64,000 nucleotides of DNA from Euglena gracilis. Its lineage: Eukaryota > Euglenida > Euglenophyceae > Euglenales. Shown here piece by piece: positions 1 through 10,482 of the stretch. The stretch spans positions 28,861,837 through 28,925,836 of the forward strand of contig CP154954.1 in assembly GCA_039621445.1 (NCBI GenBank). Reading direction: 5' to 3'. Within the stretch, counting starts at the first letter, position 1; each line of letters opens with the position of its first letter. The position numbers were made by a program, and so were the translations under genes. Under the pieces are notes generated by a model. That model made no database searches and had not been told where the DNA came from. It worked only from the letters and a program-made list of their open reading frames with translations.

Positions 1-520
1 ATTTTGATGGCCATGGAGTTACCAGGAAAGCCAGGTACGGTTAGATTGAACGTCCTTGAATTCTCTTAACGGGCCCTTTTGATGACTTGGCAACCCTGGG
101 AAGTTGGTCCAAAATACAATTTTTTTTGTTGGCAGGTGGACCCTGTTTGACAGTACCGTTTTTTTGGACCTGGGCTCAAAAAAACTGGCGTAACTCGGAC
201 TGGACGCAGAATTAGGATTAATATAGGGTTTTTAGGGTTGCTGGGACCATATGAGATATTTACCTACAAGACAACTTCCAGAAGCCCAGAAGTCATACCG
301 GAAACCTTGATTTGCACAGGCCTAGAGGGGGGGGGGGCTCCCCCTTTCCCCAGGAGTAAGCTTCGCTCTTCCCATCAAGGTTTAGAGCTCAACAGCCCAG
401 GCACGACCACTTCCACAGTTTGTTTGTATTTGCACAGTTTGCTTTTTTTCCTGGCTTTGGAAAAAGGTCAAAACGAATTTGTATAGTTTGTCTTAAGTAA
501 AAAATTTTCGGAGTGCATCA
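1..520. other. Non-coding stretch, no gene seen
   Basis: No open frame here has recognisable protein character. The only notable content is a short G run near 329-337 and general AT richness. It could be intergenic DNA or an intron of a gene starting upstream of the window. Confidence 0.5.
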
Positions 521-678
521 GGTGGTGTCTTCATAAAATGTGCTTAAAACAGCACCACCGGAATTTAAACAGAACAGAATGCAATGGATGGTAAAAAAAA
601 TGTGCCATCCATTGCATTCTGCTCTGTTTTTTTAATTCTGGTGGTGCTGTTTTAAGCACATTTTATGCAGACACCACC
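521..678. mobile_element. Hairpin (foldback/MITE-like) element
   Basis: The left arm (521-591) and right arm (605-678) are near-perfect inverted repeats of about 71-74 bp separated by a short A-rich loop. Both outer ends read GGTGGTGTCT or its complement. I see no clear target duplication. Almost the whole unit is stem, which fits a foldback-type non-autonomous element. A structured RNA gene is possible but has no other support. Confidence 0.7.
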
Positions 679-834
679 TCCCAAATGGTGATCTACTCCA
701 AAAAAAATTGTATTTAGCAAAATGAAGAAGACACATCACATAATATGTGTGCATTCTTTGAATTTAAATCAAAATTTTCGGTATTTGTGGCACAACTCAT
801 CTCGCACTTAAGCTTTTTTTGGTACCTCCCCCCC

Positions 835-985
835 CCATGCCCAATGAACACCTTTGCCCAATGAACAGGGGGTGTTCGGACCGTCTAGATTGTCACCATA
901 TACCTTATCTACACAGAAACCGTACCCAAAGCCCAATGAACACCCCCCGTTCGGACTGTCTAGATTGTCACCTTAGTGTTCATTG
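835..985. repeat. Short repeated words with an inverted pair
   Basis: The word TCTAGATTGTCACC with similar flanks occurs twice (ending about 898 and 972). CCAATGAACA occurs three times and its complement TGTTCATTGG once near 978-987. This may be a decayed repeat into which the 995-1292 element inserted. Confidence 0.45.
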
Positions 986-994
986 GGCTTGGGG

Positions 995-1292
995 CAAGGA
1001 TTTTTTTAAGTTTGGACCCCCGGGGGGGGGGAGGGGGGGGGGAGGGGGGGGTGGTTCCGCCGCCCCCCCTCCCCCCCCGCGGGGGGGGGTACCCCCCGGA
1101 GGGGGGTGGGATATACTTTTCGGCGCCGCAGGCGCCGAAAAAATTCTATTTTAGCACTTTTCGCGATTTTTCGGCCATTTTTTGTGGGTCCCCCGGACCC
1201 CCCTCCCCCCCCCGGGGGGGCCCCCCCCCAGGGGGGTGGGTGGGTGGGGGGGGACCCCCCCCTCCCCCCCCCCGGTCTTAAAAAAACCCCTG
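995..1292. mobile_element. hAT-like non-autonomous element 1, 8-bp duplication
   Basis: The unit is flanked by the direct 8-bp duplication GCTTGGGG (987-994 and 1293-1300). Its ends are imperfect inverted repeats: left CAAGGATTTTTTTAAG, right CTTAAAAAAACCCCTG. The inside is almost all long G and C runs around an AT-rich core that begins with a GGCGCC hairpin near 1120-1140. An 8-bp duplication plus ends starting CA(G/A)G is typical of the hAT superfamily. No coding sequence is present. Confidence 0.78.
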
Positions 1293-1300
1293 GCTTGGGG

Positions 1301-2984
1301 AGGGGGAGGTAGGTGTGTGCAGTTTCGCACATATCGAAAAGTTTCATTTTGGCACCGGCATTACCAGAACTTTGAGTGGGAGGAAGCACGATTTGTCAAG
1401 ATCCGAGCGAATTGAATTGTCATTTTTAGTCCTGGCACTCCTGGTAATTTGACCGATTTTGCGTGGTTGGAGGGTGTGAAACTCCCTGGAGCGAGCCCCC
1501 CAAAGTGAGAAACTGCACAAAAACCCCAGTTCACCCACCCCCCATTTCCTGCGTGACGACTGCCAACCCCAGGTGGCGTTCTGGAGGTGGGGTTGCAGGT
1601 TCACCCCTTTGCTTGCTTTCTGAAGTTTTGCGGCACGTTGTGGAGGAAGTTCACATTCAACAGATACAATGAACTCCTAGAAAGAACTCTGCCCCCGGTG
1701 GTTGATTAGGGGATACAGAAGACAGGAGGACAGCCACCAGGTGTTTGTTGAATTAGCTGGCAAGTTATCTATCAATTCCCCACTGATGCTTGAAACTCTG
1801 TGACTCCACGTAACAGCGAAAATGATGTCGGTGTGTGCATTTGCGCACACTGACCATTTTAAAACCAACCAGAGCCTTCTATGCCAGCTGTTTGGAGCTG
1901 GAAAATGAATGCGATGAATTTGTGATATTACCTCTCCTGTATTCCTATGGTGCTTGACCCCCTCTTCTGAATATGGATGGTATTTGGGTGGTTGGCGTGC
2001 GCAATTGCCCACATCAACCTTTAAAATGGTTGATTTGCTCAATTACGCAAGTGGCCAAAATTTATGAATTTCGAAGGTTTGGGGACTTCTGAGACAAGAG
2101 AAGACTGGAAACAGGAAGAGAGCAGTGTGTGGAGGTGTTGTGCTCCAAGCGGTGGTGTTGTGTGGTATGTCTGAGAAAGTCAAAAAAGCGTGTCAGGGTG
2201 TTGTATTTTCTAACCCACTTAACGCGAAGATTTTCAAGTATACTGACACATCCATGTTCAGCTAATGTACTGTGCCTCATTTTCGGATGAAAATACTGGG
2301 TGAAGGGCACTTCTAACCTCAAATTTTCAAGATGTAACCTGTAAGTGCCGTTTATTTTGATGTTTCAGAAGCCAAAAATGGTTTTTCACAGGTTGAATTG
2401 CCAATGCCCAAATTTGGGGCAAAAGGCTGGTCTTTTTGTTGTTTATTTCTTTATTCTGGATTTTCACGTTGCAGTAATGCCGCACCCTTTAAATGGCACA
2501 TGTGCGAAATTGCACAAATACTTGGTGTGCGCACGTGTGCAAACTGACCAAACAGACTGTTTGCGCATCTGCGCAAACCAACCACTTTTTCAATTTTTCA
2601 AACACACCAATTTTGGCTGCACATACAGCCCGTTTACTTATCTACACAAATGGTCGATGTGTGCAAGTGCGCATTTGCAAAAATGCGCACATCTATTTTG
2701 AATCCTCACAAAGTCAAAATTTGGGGGCATCGTTTCAGGCTGAGGCACACCTCACCAAATCTTTCCGGCAATATCCCAAGTTGATGAGGCAGCAATCAGG
2801 GGGTTCCCAAACACGCATGGTAGGTGTCATGCACCCCGTATGCTGTGGTTACACCTGCTTTTTGACACCCTACTGCAAAGTCCTCATTTCCATCTCCACG
2901 TCCTGGGGCATAACATCACACCCTGCATTTTTGGGTGTTTGGGGGTCAGGTGATGTCTTTTTTCAAAAAAATGTACATTTGGGC
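1301..2984. other. Unrecognised stretch with clustered TGCGCA words
   Basis: No protein here is convincing. TGCGCA occurs seven times between 1842 and 2689 (1842, 1998, 2528, 2562, 2570, 2668, 2684), mostly inside longer near-palindromes with GTGTGC or TTTGCA arms. This may be 5' flank or intron of the polymerase gene. Confidence 0.4.
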
Positions 2985-2992
2985 ATTTGCCC

Positions 2993-3264
2993 CAGGCTTC
3001 TTTTTAAGTCACCTGACCCCCCCCCCCCCGGGGGGAGGGGGGCGGGTGGGGGGGTCCGGGCCGGCCCCCCCCCCCGGGGGGGGGGGGGTCCCGCGCCGGA
3101 GGCGATGGGTATACCTTTTCGGCGCAAAGCGCCGAAAATTTTTGAAAATTGCCTTTAACGGGCGCGATTTTGGGGGGGCCCCCCCCCCCCCCCCCCCGGG
3201 GGGGTCCCGCGCCACCCGGGAGGGGACCCCCCCTCCCCCGCCGGGGGTCTTAAAAAGAAGCCTG
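2993..3264. mobile_element. hAT-like non-autonomous element 2, perfect 16-bp TIRs
   Basis: The left end CAGGCTTCTTTTTAAG (2993-3008) and right end CTTAAAAAGAAGCCTG (3249-3264) are exact inverted repeats. The 8-bp duplication ATTTGCCC flanks both sides (2985-2992, 3265-3272). The 272-bp body is G/C runs around a core with a GGCGC-AAA-GCGCC hairpin (about 3121-3133). It belongs to the same family as the units at 995 and 4127. It has no coding capacity and lies just upstream of the first recognised polymerase exon. Confidence 0.85.
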
Positions 3265-3446
3265 ATTTGCCCACATCGACAAAGAAAAATTCTTTCAGTG
3301 TGAAATGCACCGCCTAAGATTATTTCGCGGCCAGCACTTTTCAAGCGGTTTCCCATGTTCCCACACTGTCCCCCCCCCCACCGGCCATGTGGCGGCTTTC
3401 TTTCCCCACCGCAGGGAACCACAGTGACCCTGCCCTACCTCCGCAG

Positions 3447-3618
3447 GCCCCCGGCCCCGGGGTGCCCGGCCGCCGTGCAGCGGGTGACCCCGGAGTGGGT
3501 CTCCGCCAGCGTGCTGGCCGGCGAGGCCCAGGCGGAGGCGCGCTACGCCGCGCCGGCCGGCCCGGCAGCAGACCCCCCGCCACCCAGGGCCGGGGCCGCT
3601 GCTGGGGGTCGGGCACAG
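3447..3618 (+). CDS. Family X DNA polymerase exon: end of BRCT domain
   Basis: This is the first recognisable exon of a split DNA polymerase lambda/beta-like gene. Acceptor CCGCAG ends at 3446 and donor GT begins at 3619. The translation contains VTPEWVSASVLAGEAQ, which matches the C-terminal half of a BRCT domain with its conserved tryptophan. In polymerase lambda the BRCT domain docks the enzyme to non-homologous end-joining factors. The exon is very GC-rich, unlike its flanks. The start of the BRCT domain and the initiator ATG are not identified and may lie upstream of the window. Sequence after the BRCT is proline/alanine-rich, as in the linker of this family. Confidence 0.6.
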
Positions 3619-4126
3619 GTCCCCCTCTGTCCCCACCATTCAGGCAAACGTCCACATGGGCATTTGTGTGTCCAAATGGCACCTCCACCCCACACCCAAC
3701 ATTGTTGACGTACATTGAGGTCGTGGCCGCGCCTCCGACTCACCAACGAACGGCTCTGCTGCCGCCGCCGGCCCCGGCAAAGGCAGACACAAAGATGCTG
3801 ACGGCTCCGGCACAGTCATCCTCCAGCAGTGTGCCATCCCCCGCATTGCAGCGCCGGGCTGTGGACACTTTGTGTAGTTCCCTCCCTTCCCAAATTTGCC
3901 AAGCCACGTCCAACTCCAAGGAGGTCCCCAAAAAGGTCAAAGTTTACCTTCCACCGCTTCGTGTCGAAAAAATTAACGGATTTCTGACCAAAATTTTTCC
4001 GGAAAAATGCCCTAAATTGTATTTCGGCCGGGCAAAATCTGCCTTCCGCCGCCTCGTGACGAGACAAAAATCGATCACGGTGGAGAGACACCTCACACTT
4101 CATGATAGGAAGAGGGGATCTGCCAA
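3619..4126. other. Intron sequence between polymerase exons
   Basis: The stretch starts with GTCCCC after the BRCT exon. It has open frames on both strands but none I recognise. It ends at the insertion site of the 4127-4886 element. Confidence 0.4.
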
Positions 4127-4886
4127 CAGCCTTCTTTTTAAGTCAGAAGACCTCCCCCCCCCCCGCCAGGGGTAGGTCTGGGGCCGGACCCCAGGGGTTT
4201 TCTTAAGTCGGAGGGGACCCAACCCTCCAGGGAGTCCAGCCAGCCAGCAACTCAAATCCAGCCAGCAGCCCAAATTCGGACTGGGAGCCCCTCCCCCCCC
4301 GGAGGTCGAGCGAAATAAAGTAAGCCCCCCCCCCCGGAGGTCGAGCGAAATAAAGTTGGGTCCAGCCCGGCCAGAGGCTGGGCCAGCCGGCCGCAGGCTG
4401 GCCAGCCAACTGGGCTGCCCAGCTCATCTATCCCTGCATTTTTTTCCCTCATCACAGCTTCCTCCATCACAGCCCCCCAGCCTTGATCTAGCTCCATCCA
4501 TCAAAATGTCGAGAAGGCAAAAATGTTTTAGAAAAATTTGTTTTTCATCGACCCAGCCCAGCCCAGCCCAGCCCCCTCCAGCCCCGGACCCCCCCCCCTT
4601 TAACCCCCGGGTGTCCAGCCAGCAGCTCATTTCCAGCCACCAGCCTTTTTGCCAGCCGGAGGCTGGACCCTCCCCCCCCGGGGAGGTCCTTAAGAAAACC
4701 TCTGCCGGACCCCCCCGGGGGGGGGGGGTCCCAGGCCAGAGGCCCGGGTCTGGGTTTGGGCACGAAGCCCCGAAATTTTTTGGAAATGCCCTCAGATGGC
4801 CCGATTTTTTGGGTGGTCCCCTGGGGGGGGTCCTCGCTTGGGCTGGGTGGGTGGGGGGACCCCCCGGGTTCTTAAAAAGAAGCCTG
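4127..4886. mobile_element. hAT-like element 3, split by a nested element
   Basis: The left end CAGCCTTCTTTTTAAG (4127-4142) and right end CTTAAAAAGAAGCCTG (4871-4886) match the TIRs of the 2993 element. Flanks read TCTGCCAA (4119-4126) and TCTGCCAC (4887-4894), a 7/8 match. It is interrupted by the 4192-4704 element. Without that insert and one target copy it would be about 239 bp. Its core carries a GGGC-ACGAA-GCCC version of the family hairpin near 4758. Confidence 0.78.
4192..4704. mobile_element. Nested hAT-like element, CAGGGGTTTTCTTAAG type
   Basis: The left end CAGGGGTTTTCTTAAG and right end CTTAAGAAAACCTCTG are inverted repeats. The 8-bp duplication CCGGACCC flanks both sides (4184-4191 and 4705-4712). 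The interior is rich in CCAGCC/GGCTGG words and C/G runs and has no gene. Related sequence lies inverted at about 13,990-14,480, and more loosely at 12,390-12,900. Confidence 0.82.
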
Positions 4887-5107
4887 TCTGCCACCCCCTA
4901 TTGGGTATTATGTCAAACTCTGATTGGGAGGTCAGATGATTCATTGTTCTTGTTTCACCGCTTTCCTCTTCTTAAACAATATGCACAGAACAGTAAAACA
5001 ACATGTATGCATTTGCGCGGGCGGTATTTTCAGCCCAAAAGGTACCCCATGCAAAGCCATCCATGCCGGCAATGATGCAAGGCCATTTGTGTAGCAATGG
5101 CCGCTGT

Positions 5108-5327
5108 TCATCCGCTGGCGGAGGTCCACCCAGCCCCCACGCCTGGTGGATGCATTGGGCCAAGGCCCGGACGAAAAGGGACGCCGGCTGCCAGTGAGCG
5201 AGCAGCAGTGGGCCCAGGGGGGGGGGGGGCTGCCTCGCCTGCCGCGCAGGCGCCCTCCGCCGCCAGGACGAGCTGGAGGCGGCCGGGGGCTTCGTGCCGG
5301 TGTTCTTCGGCATGGCGCCTCAGAAGG
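5108..5327 (+). CDS. Candidate polymerase exon, GC-rich
   Basis: This strongly GC-rich open segment ends at a good donor (GTGAGG at 5328). A run of 12 G splits it into two frames. After the run one frame reads DELEAAGGFVPVFFGMAPQK. Its position, composition and donor resemble the other polymerase exons, but I cannot match it to a known domain. It could be part of the linker between BRCT and the 8-kDa domain. The 5' boundary is arbitrary. Confidence 0.3.
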
Positions 5328-5533
5328 GTGAGGGAGCCAGTGCGAAGGAGGAGAGACGGTGATGCCTGGAGGTGCAGTCGGGTGGATTGCATTTCTTGTG
5401 CTCCCAATGGGTGATGTAAAGTGACACAAGACGAATGAGTATGCAGAATAGACATTCAGCAAATGGAAGGCAAAGGAAAAAATTGCTTCCCAATGCATAC
5501 AACATCCAGATATTGCGAACTCTCTTGCGCGCC

Positions 5534-6004
<471 letters not shown>

Positions 6005-6119
6005 GTGTGTGCATTTCAGTGCATCTATGTTGTTTTTGCGCTGTTTTGGTGAAGGTGAGTGCGCGTACAAGTGTGTATGTGTGTCCATGTGAATGAGTGA
6101 GTCGCGCGCATGCGTGCAA

Positions 6120-6320
6120 AAGGGAATTTTTTGTGCCAGGCATCCTCGCAGATGACAAGCCCCCGCGGAGATGGTTGTCCTGTGCTCCTGCCGACGTCCT
6201 GTCCCGCCGTCGTGCCTTTGACCCCAGTGGCCAGTCACAGCAGCGGCGGCGGCGGCGGCGGTGGCGGCCGGACCACCGTGAAGGAGGAGCCCAAGAGGTG
6301 GAGATTGTTGACGACTGAAG
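6120..6320 (+). CDS. Candidate polymerase exon with Gly/Arg-coding CGG run
   Basis: A GC-rich segment with a (CGG)n run reads as Gly8 or as Arg6 depending on frame, followed by TTVKEEPKRW in the Gly frame. Family X polymerases have a low-complexity Ser/Pro linker between BRCT and 8-kDa domain, so this could be linker exon sequence. No splice site is certain and no motif is diagnostic. Confidence 0.25.
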
Positions 6321-7429
6321 GGGGACAAGGAATTTGTGGGGTCAGGGAGAGGGGTAGGCAGCAAGGTTTGGGATGGAAGGTGTCCGGCGCTTAGGCCATC
6401 CCTACAGGGTTCTTGAACCACCGAGGGGACGTATTTCCAGTATAAAGACAGACGTTCTCATTTTGGAGTTTCCAAAATTCAGCCATGTCTTATATCAGGA
6501 GGTGTCTCATATCAGGGTTTCATGTTCCCCCCTCCCAGGGTATGCTGGCTGAATCTTCTTCTGGATTTAAATGCTTTTCCATTTATTGGACACGTTTCCA
6601 CCAAAATATTGCAAGCATATACATGTTCCAAATCCAACCAGTAAAAGTTTGCAGGCATTCATCTGAAATGCTTTCTTTGTACCCCCCAAACAGAGGTCTT
6701 GTTTTTGGGTCCGTTGCTGGAATCCTCCATGGGGTGGTTCTCATTTAAGGGGGAGTTCTTTTGAGGGGTAGTTTATTTTTTAGATTTTTCTCTTCCCAAC
6801 AAGGAGGGGGTCTTTTTGGATTTTTGCTCAGTTACTTGGGAGGTTAAATTGCAACCTCATTTCTGCACTGATTCCACTTCAAAATACATGGGTGTCTTCT
6901 ATTTTATTCCGCGTACCACTGCTGATTCAGGCCAGTGATTTGGTTGAGTCCCATCAGTGACTTGGTCGAGTCAACAAGAAGTCGATTGTAAGTCAGATTG
7001 GCCAGCCGCGCATTTTCCTGCTGCAGCACCCCAGCACAGCGCCAGTTGGACCACGGACCTTTTTTCACGTCAGGCCCCGCAGGGTTGGCATTTGATTCCT
7101 GCGGAGATGCAGTGTGCGCCGCATACACCCCCACGTGGATGCCGCTGCGAGCCTCCAGTTGCCGCTGCAGTTCCCCTTTCCTTGCTAAGTCCGGTGCTGC
7201 GTGGTGTGTGACGGTGGTGTCTGGGCGGTAATTCCCCAGCTGGCCCACCACAGCCAACACCACAGGGGTTGGAATTAAAGAAAGCCTTCAAAAAGGACCC
7301 GTGCTGGGGACTGGATTGCGAAGGTGAAGCCCTTCGCGTGCCAGCGGGGGGTGAAGCGCCCGGCGGACGGCGCAGAGGGAGACGAGGCAAAGGAGGGCGG
7401 CACGGGCAGGGATGTGAATCGTGGAGTGA
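6321..7429. other. Probable intron, no recognised gene
   Basis: The stretch is mixed. GC content rises after about 7000 and open frames are longer from 7269, but none matches a family I know. It ends just before the recognisable 8-kDa-domain exon. Confidence 0.35.
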
Positions 7430-7515
7430 ATTCCCGGCGGACGAAAGAGCCAGTTCGTCATTGAGGAGCTGACGAAGCTGCAGCAGATCTACAGTGACAC
7501 GGGTGACCATTGGAG
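7430..7515 (+). CDS. Family X DNA polymerase exon: start of 8-kDa domain
   Basis: The frame reads RKSQFVIEELTKLQQIYSDT followed by GDHW. This matches the first helices of the 8-kDa domain of polymerases lambda and beta (pattern: I.e.L..L...Y...GD.WR). The donor GT starts at 7516. An in-frame TGA at 7427 limits the exon on the left and no good acceptor with a pyrimidine tract is visible, so the 5' boundary is unresolved. A one-base indel joining it to the open frame at 7269 is possible. The split codon AG|G joins to the next exon as Arg. Confidence 0.75.
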
Positions 7516-7605
7516 GTGTGCTATTGTGGTGTGTTCATGAAAGGGTGATGTCTGTGGGTTTATTTGTGGTTGTGTGTTGTGTCGGTGTGTGTTGTGTTGT
7601 GTTTT

Positions 7606-7676
7606 TGTGTGTGTGCGTGTGTGTGCGTGCGGGCATGCGGGCGTGCGTGCATGCGTGTGCGTGCGTGCGTGCGTGC

Positions 7677-7744
<68 letters not shown>

Positions 7745-7981
7745 TGTGGGTGGGGGGGTGGGTGGGGGGGGGGGTGTGTGGGGTGTGGGTGTGGTGGGGG
7801 TGGGTGTGTGTGGGTGGGTGTGGGTGTGGGTGTGGGTGTGGGTGTGGGTGTGGGTGTGGTTGTGGGTGTGTTGTGTGTGTGTGGGGGGGGGTGTGGGTGT
7901 GGGGTGTGGTGTGGGTGTGGTTGTGGGTGTGGGTGTGGGTGTGGGTGTGGGTGTGGGTGTGTGGGTGTGGGTGTGTGGGTG

Positions 7982-8025
<44 letters not shown>

Positions 8026-8133
8026 TGGGTGGGTGGGTGGGTGGGGGGTGTGGGTGTGGGTGTGGGTGTGGGTGTGGGTGTGGGTGTGGGTGTGGGTGTG
8101 GGTGTGGGTGTGGGTGTGTTGGTGTGGGTGTGT

Positions 8134-8164
<31 letters not shown>
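7606..8164. repeat. GT/GCGT/GTGGGT array inside a polymerase intron
   Basis: Interrupted (GT)n, (GCGT)n, GTGGGT and poly-G tracts fill most of the intron 7516-8256 between two recognised polymerase exons. The array is G-rich on the sense strand and could form G-quadruplexes in the pre-mRNA. Confidence 0.95.
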
Positions 8165-8166
<2 letters not shown>

Positions 8167-8256
8167 GTGTTTTTTTGTGTTGTTTTTTCCAAGTTCGTGA
8201 GGGAGACAAAAAAGAGGATATTGTGACCGAAAACGCCCAATCTACTTTCACTGCAG

Positions 8257-8338
8257 GAAGTACGCCTATGGGAAGGCGATCGGCGTCCTACGGCGCGCTG
8301 ACGCCCCAATCACTGTGGACAGCGTCCGGCACCTGAAG
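8257..8338 (+). CDS. Family X DNA polymerase exon: 8-kDa domain
   Basis: The acceptor CTGCAG ends at 8256 and the donor GT begins at 8339. Joined to the previous exon the codons give W-R then KYAYGKAIGVLRRADAPITV, then DSVRHLK. This is the conserved Y-x-K-A-I/L-x-x-L-R helix and following turn of the 8-kDa lyase/DNA-binding domain. The lysine positions that make the dRP-lyase Schiff base in beta/lambda lie further on and cannot be confirmed here. The exon ends in phase 0 and joins cleanly to GIGPKIAAK in the next exon. Confidence 0.9.
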
Positions 8339-8669
8339 GTCTGCTTTTGGTCATTGTCTGTGATTTTTTTTTTTAATTTCCTGGTTTTTTGTGTGACATT
8401 TTCTCTGTGCTGGCTCTTTTTGAGAATTCAGTGCTGGTTCTTAAGTACATTGTCTTCTTTTTTTTTTTTGCTGTCGTGCAATCCTGGGCCAGCGCAGGCC
8501 AATGCTCACATTGTTGCATTGTTGCCACAGGTTTTGGAAACCGTCTTCTCGCAGTGACATGGATCCAGCACAAATGAAACACCAAACCATACAGCGAGTT
8601 TCGACAGGCAGCAACAGATATTCCCGCAGAAGTTTTGGATGGATAGGGGCTGTGGGGGGCTGTCCGCAG

Positions 8670-8760
8670 GGCATCGGCCCCAAGATTGCAGCCAAGAAGA
8701 TCCTGACGCAATCCTGGACACTGAAGACTGCAGGGAAAGCAAAGAGAGAGTCCCCGGCAA
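8670..8760 (+). CDS. Family X DNA polymerase exon: first helix-hairpin-helix
   Basis: The acceptor CCGCAG ends at 8669. Joining to the previous exon gives RHLK|GIGPKIAAKKI, the GIG helix-hairpin-helix that binds the downstream DNA strand. After about 8703 the family-like continuation (AILDTEDCRESKERVPGK) lies in a different frame, so one base looks gained or lost near 8700-8705. The donor could be GTGCGT at 8761 or GTCCCC near 8750. Joining at 8761 to the exon at 10,064 would create a stop, while the GTCCCC donor joins cleanly as KER|VTALREFG. Pseudogene, sequencing indel and alternative donor are all open. Confidence 0.8.
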
Positions 8761-10063
8761 GTGCGTGGGGGGGGGGGGGTCCCCCAATTCAGTGTATTGG
8801 TCCACAGCGGCCGTGCGTGGGGGCTGGGGAGGGTTCATGGGAGTTCCGGTGAGACGTTGTGGCGCACGAACGGGTTTGAGGTCGAACAGGCTGCATGGCT
8901 GCATGCGTCCAAGGTTTGGATAGGGCAGGTGAGAAAGGGGGGAGGGTTTCGCAATGGGAGAAGGTGACGTGGATAGAGGAGTTGGTACCAAGCAAGTGGG
9001 AGCTGGTTCAACGGAGTTTAACTCAGGTAGATGGCGGAAAGGGAAGAGTCGCGGACCAGAAGTGACACAAAAATTTAGGAGGTTGGGACCAGAGCGATTC
9101 ATGGGAGAAGATGAGTGGCTGGGAAGAGAAAGAGAGGTTGCTGCTGTGGACAGGGCGTGCGGTTATGAGGGAGATGCAGTGGGGATGATGAAATCGGCGG
9201 GCAGGCACAAAGACGTCCTCAAGATTGGAGGGTGTGGGGGACAAGTGTAATATGGCGGGTGGAAGAGTGGGGACGAAGGGGCCGGGACAAGTCCATAAGC
9301 AGAAATGGGTGAGGCGGAAGAGTTGCCGGATGACGTCCAGACATCCCAGGGGTGACACGGTGGTGCGTAATGGGGGGTAGCTGTAGGGATGGAGGTCCGG
9401 GACAGAATGTCTGTATTGGCGAGGGGAAAGTACTTAGGAAATGCAGGGATGGGCATGGAGCACGCGACCGAGAAGGGGAAGGGGTGGGGGATGGAGGGAC
9501 GAGGCTGGTAATAAGAATGGCGCAAAGAAACAGGGAAGTAAGTGCCAAAAAGGGGAACCTCTTATGTAAAATTTGGGAGTCCCTTGAAGTCAACCAAAAG
9601 ATCTTCCTCATGTGAGAAACGTATCACCATAAGCAGGTGAAAAGGGGGGAGGGCGGACAATGAGTGGCAAAGAACAATCAATGAATTAAAATGGCCACGT
9701 GAGGAGACAACAAGGGGGTGATAAATGGAACCGGGAAGGGGTGGAGCATTTCGGAAAATAGGGGAAAAATGGAGGTGCACCGGGTGGAAGAAGGAGTCGC
9801 ACATGACAAATCCTGAGCCCCCCGCAATTGCAAGCCCTGCAAAGCAATGAGGAGGTCCGCCCCCCCCCCTCCCCGGCAAGTGCGTGGGGGAGGGGAGTCC
9901 CCCAATTCAGTGTATTGGTCCACGGCGGCCGAAAGCAGCGTTCCTGGGACTGGTTGGTAGCTGGTGCGCAACATGGGTTGGCGGCATGCGTCCACGCTGT
10001 CAAGAAAGGTGTGCTAGGTCCCAGTGCCCCGCCCTGCCCTGCCCGACCGGTTTGCCGCGGCAG
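8761..10063. other. Intron holding a duplicated exon-end segment
   Basis: About 60 bp spanning the end of the preceding exon and the start of this intron (about 8752-8815: CCCCGGCAAGTGCGTGGGGG, then CCCCCAATTCAGTGTATTGG and on) recurs at about 9872-9935 with few changes. The DNA between is purine-rich on the + strand with no recognised gene. Confidence 0.55.
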
Positions 10064-10135
10064 GTGACCGCTCTCAGGGAGTTCGGCAAAATCTGGGGAG
10101 TTGGTCCCGCCACCAGCAAGCAACTGTTTGCTCAG
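10064..10135 (+). CDS. Family X DNA polymerase exon: second helix-hairpin-helix
   Basis: This 72-bp exon sits between acceptor GCGGCAG and donor GTGTGT. It encodes VTALREFGKIWGVGPATSKQ then LFAQ. This is the F..IWGVGP..A fingers motif of polymerases beta and lambda, the second helix-hairpin-helix, which grips the primer strand. Length, phase (0/0) and order fit the family. It joins in frame to GFRSIEQLR in the next exon, as the family consensus G.ysle.l requires. Confidence 0.93.
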
Positions 10136-10482
10136 GTGTGTCGTGGTACAGGCAGACGGCGGACCAGTTTCCTCCCCCCTGACCCCAGCATTTAGTGCGA
10201 CCTTCCGCCACCGACTGTCTTCTGGACCTCCCAGTGAGCACACTCCATGAAGTTTGCTGCTTCTGGCTTGCTGCTTGTGGACAGGGCGTCCGCGGCCCTG
10301 TCAGATCTGACCCACCTGTGACCCAAAACACTTCCCATCCCTGCCCCCCCCCCGCAGGGATGGGCAGGCACCCTACAGCAGAAGGCGCTCCCCCTCCCCG
10401 GGTTGCCAGTGAGATGGCTTGGACAGTCTAAGTCAGAAGGGGCCCCGCGACACGGGGCACTGGCTTGACCCCTCCCCCCAAG

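Noticed and set aside
9023-9611. Pro/Ser-rich minus-strand ORFs inside a polymerase intron
   Set aside because: They mirror a purine-rich plus strand, have no motif, and lie wholly inside an intron.
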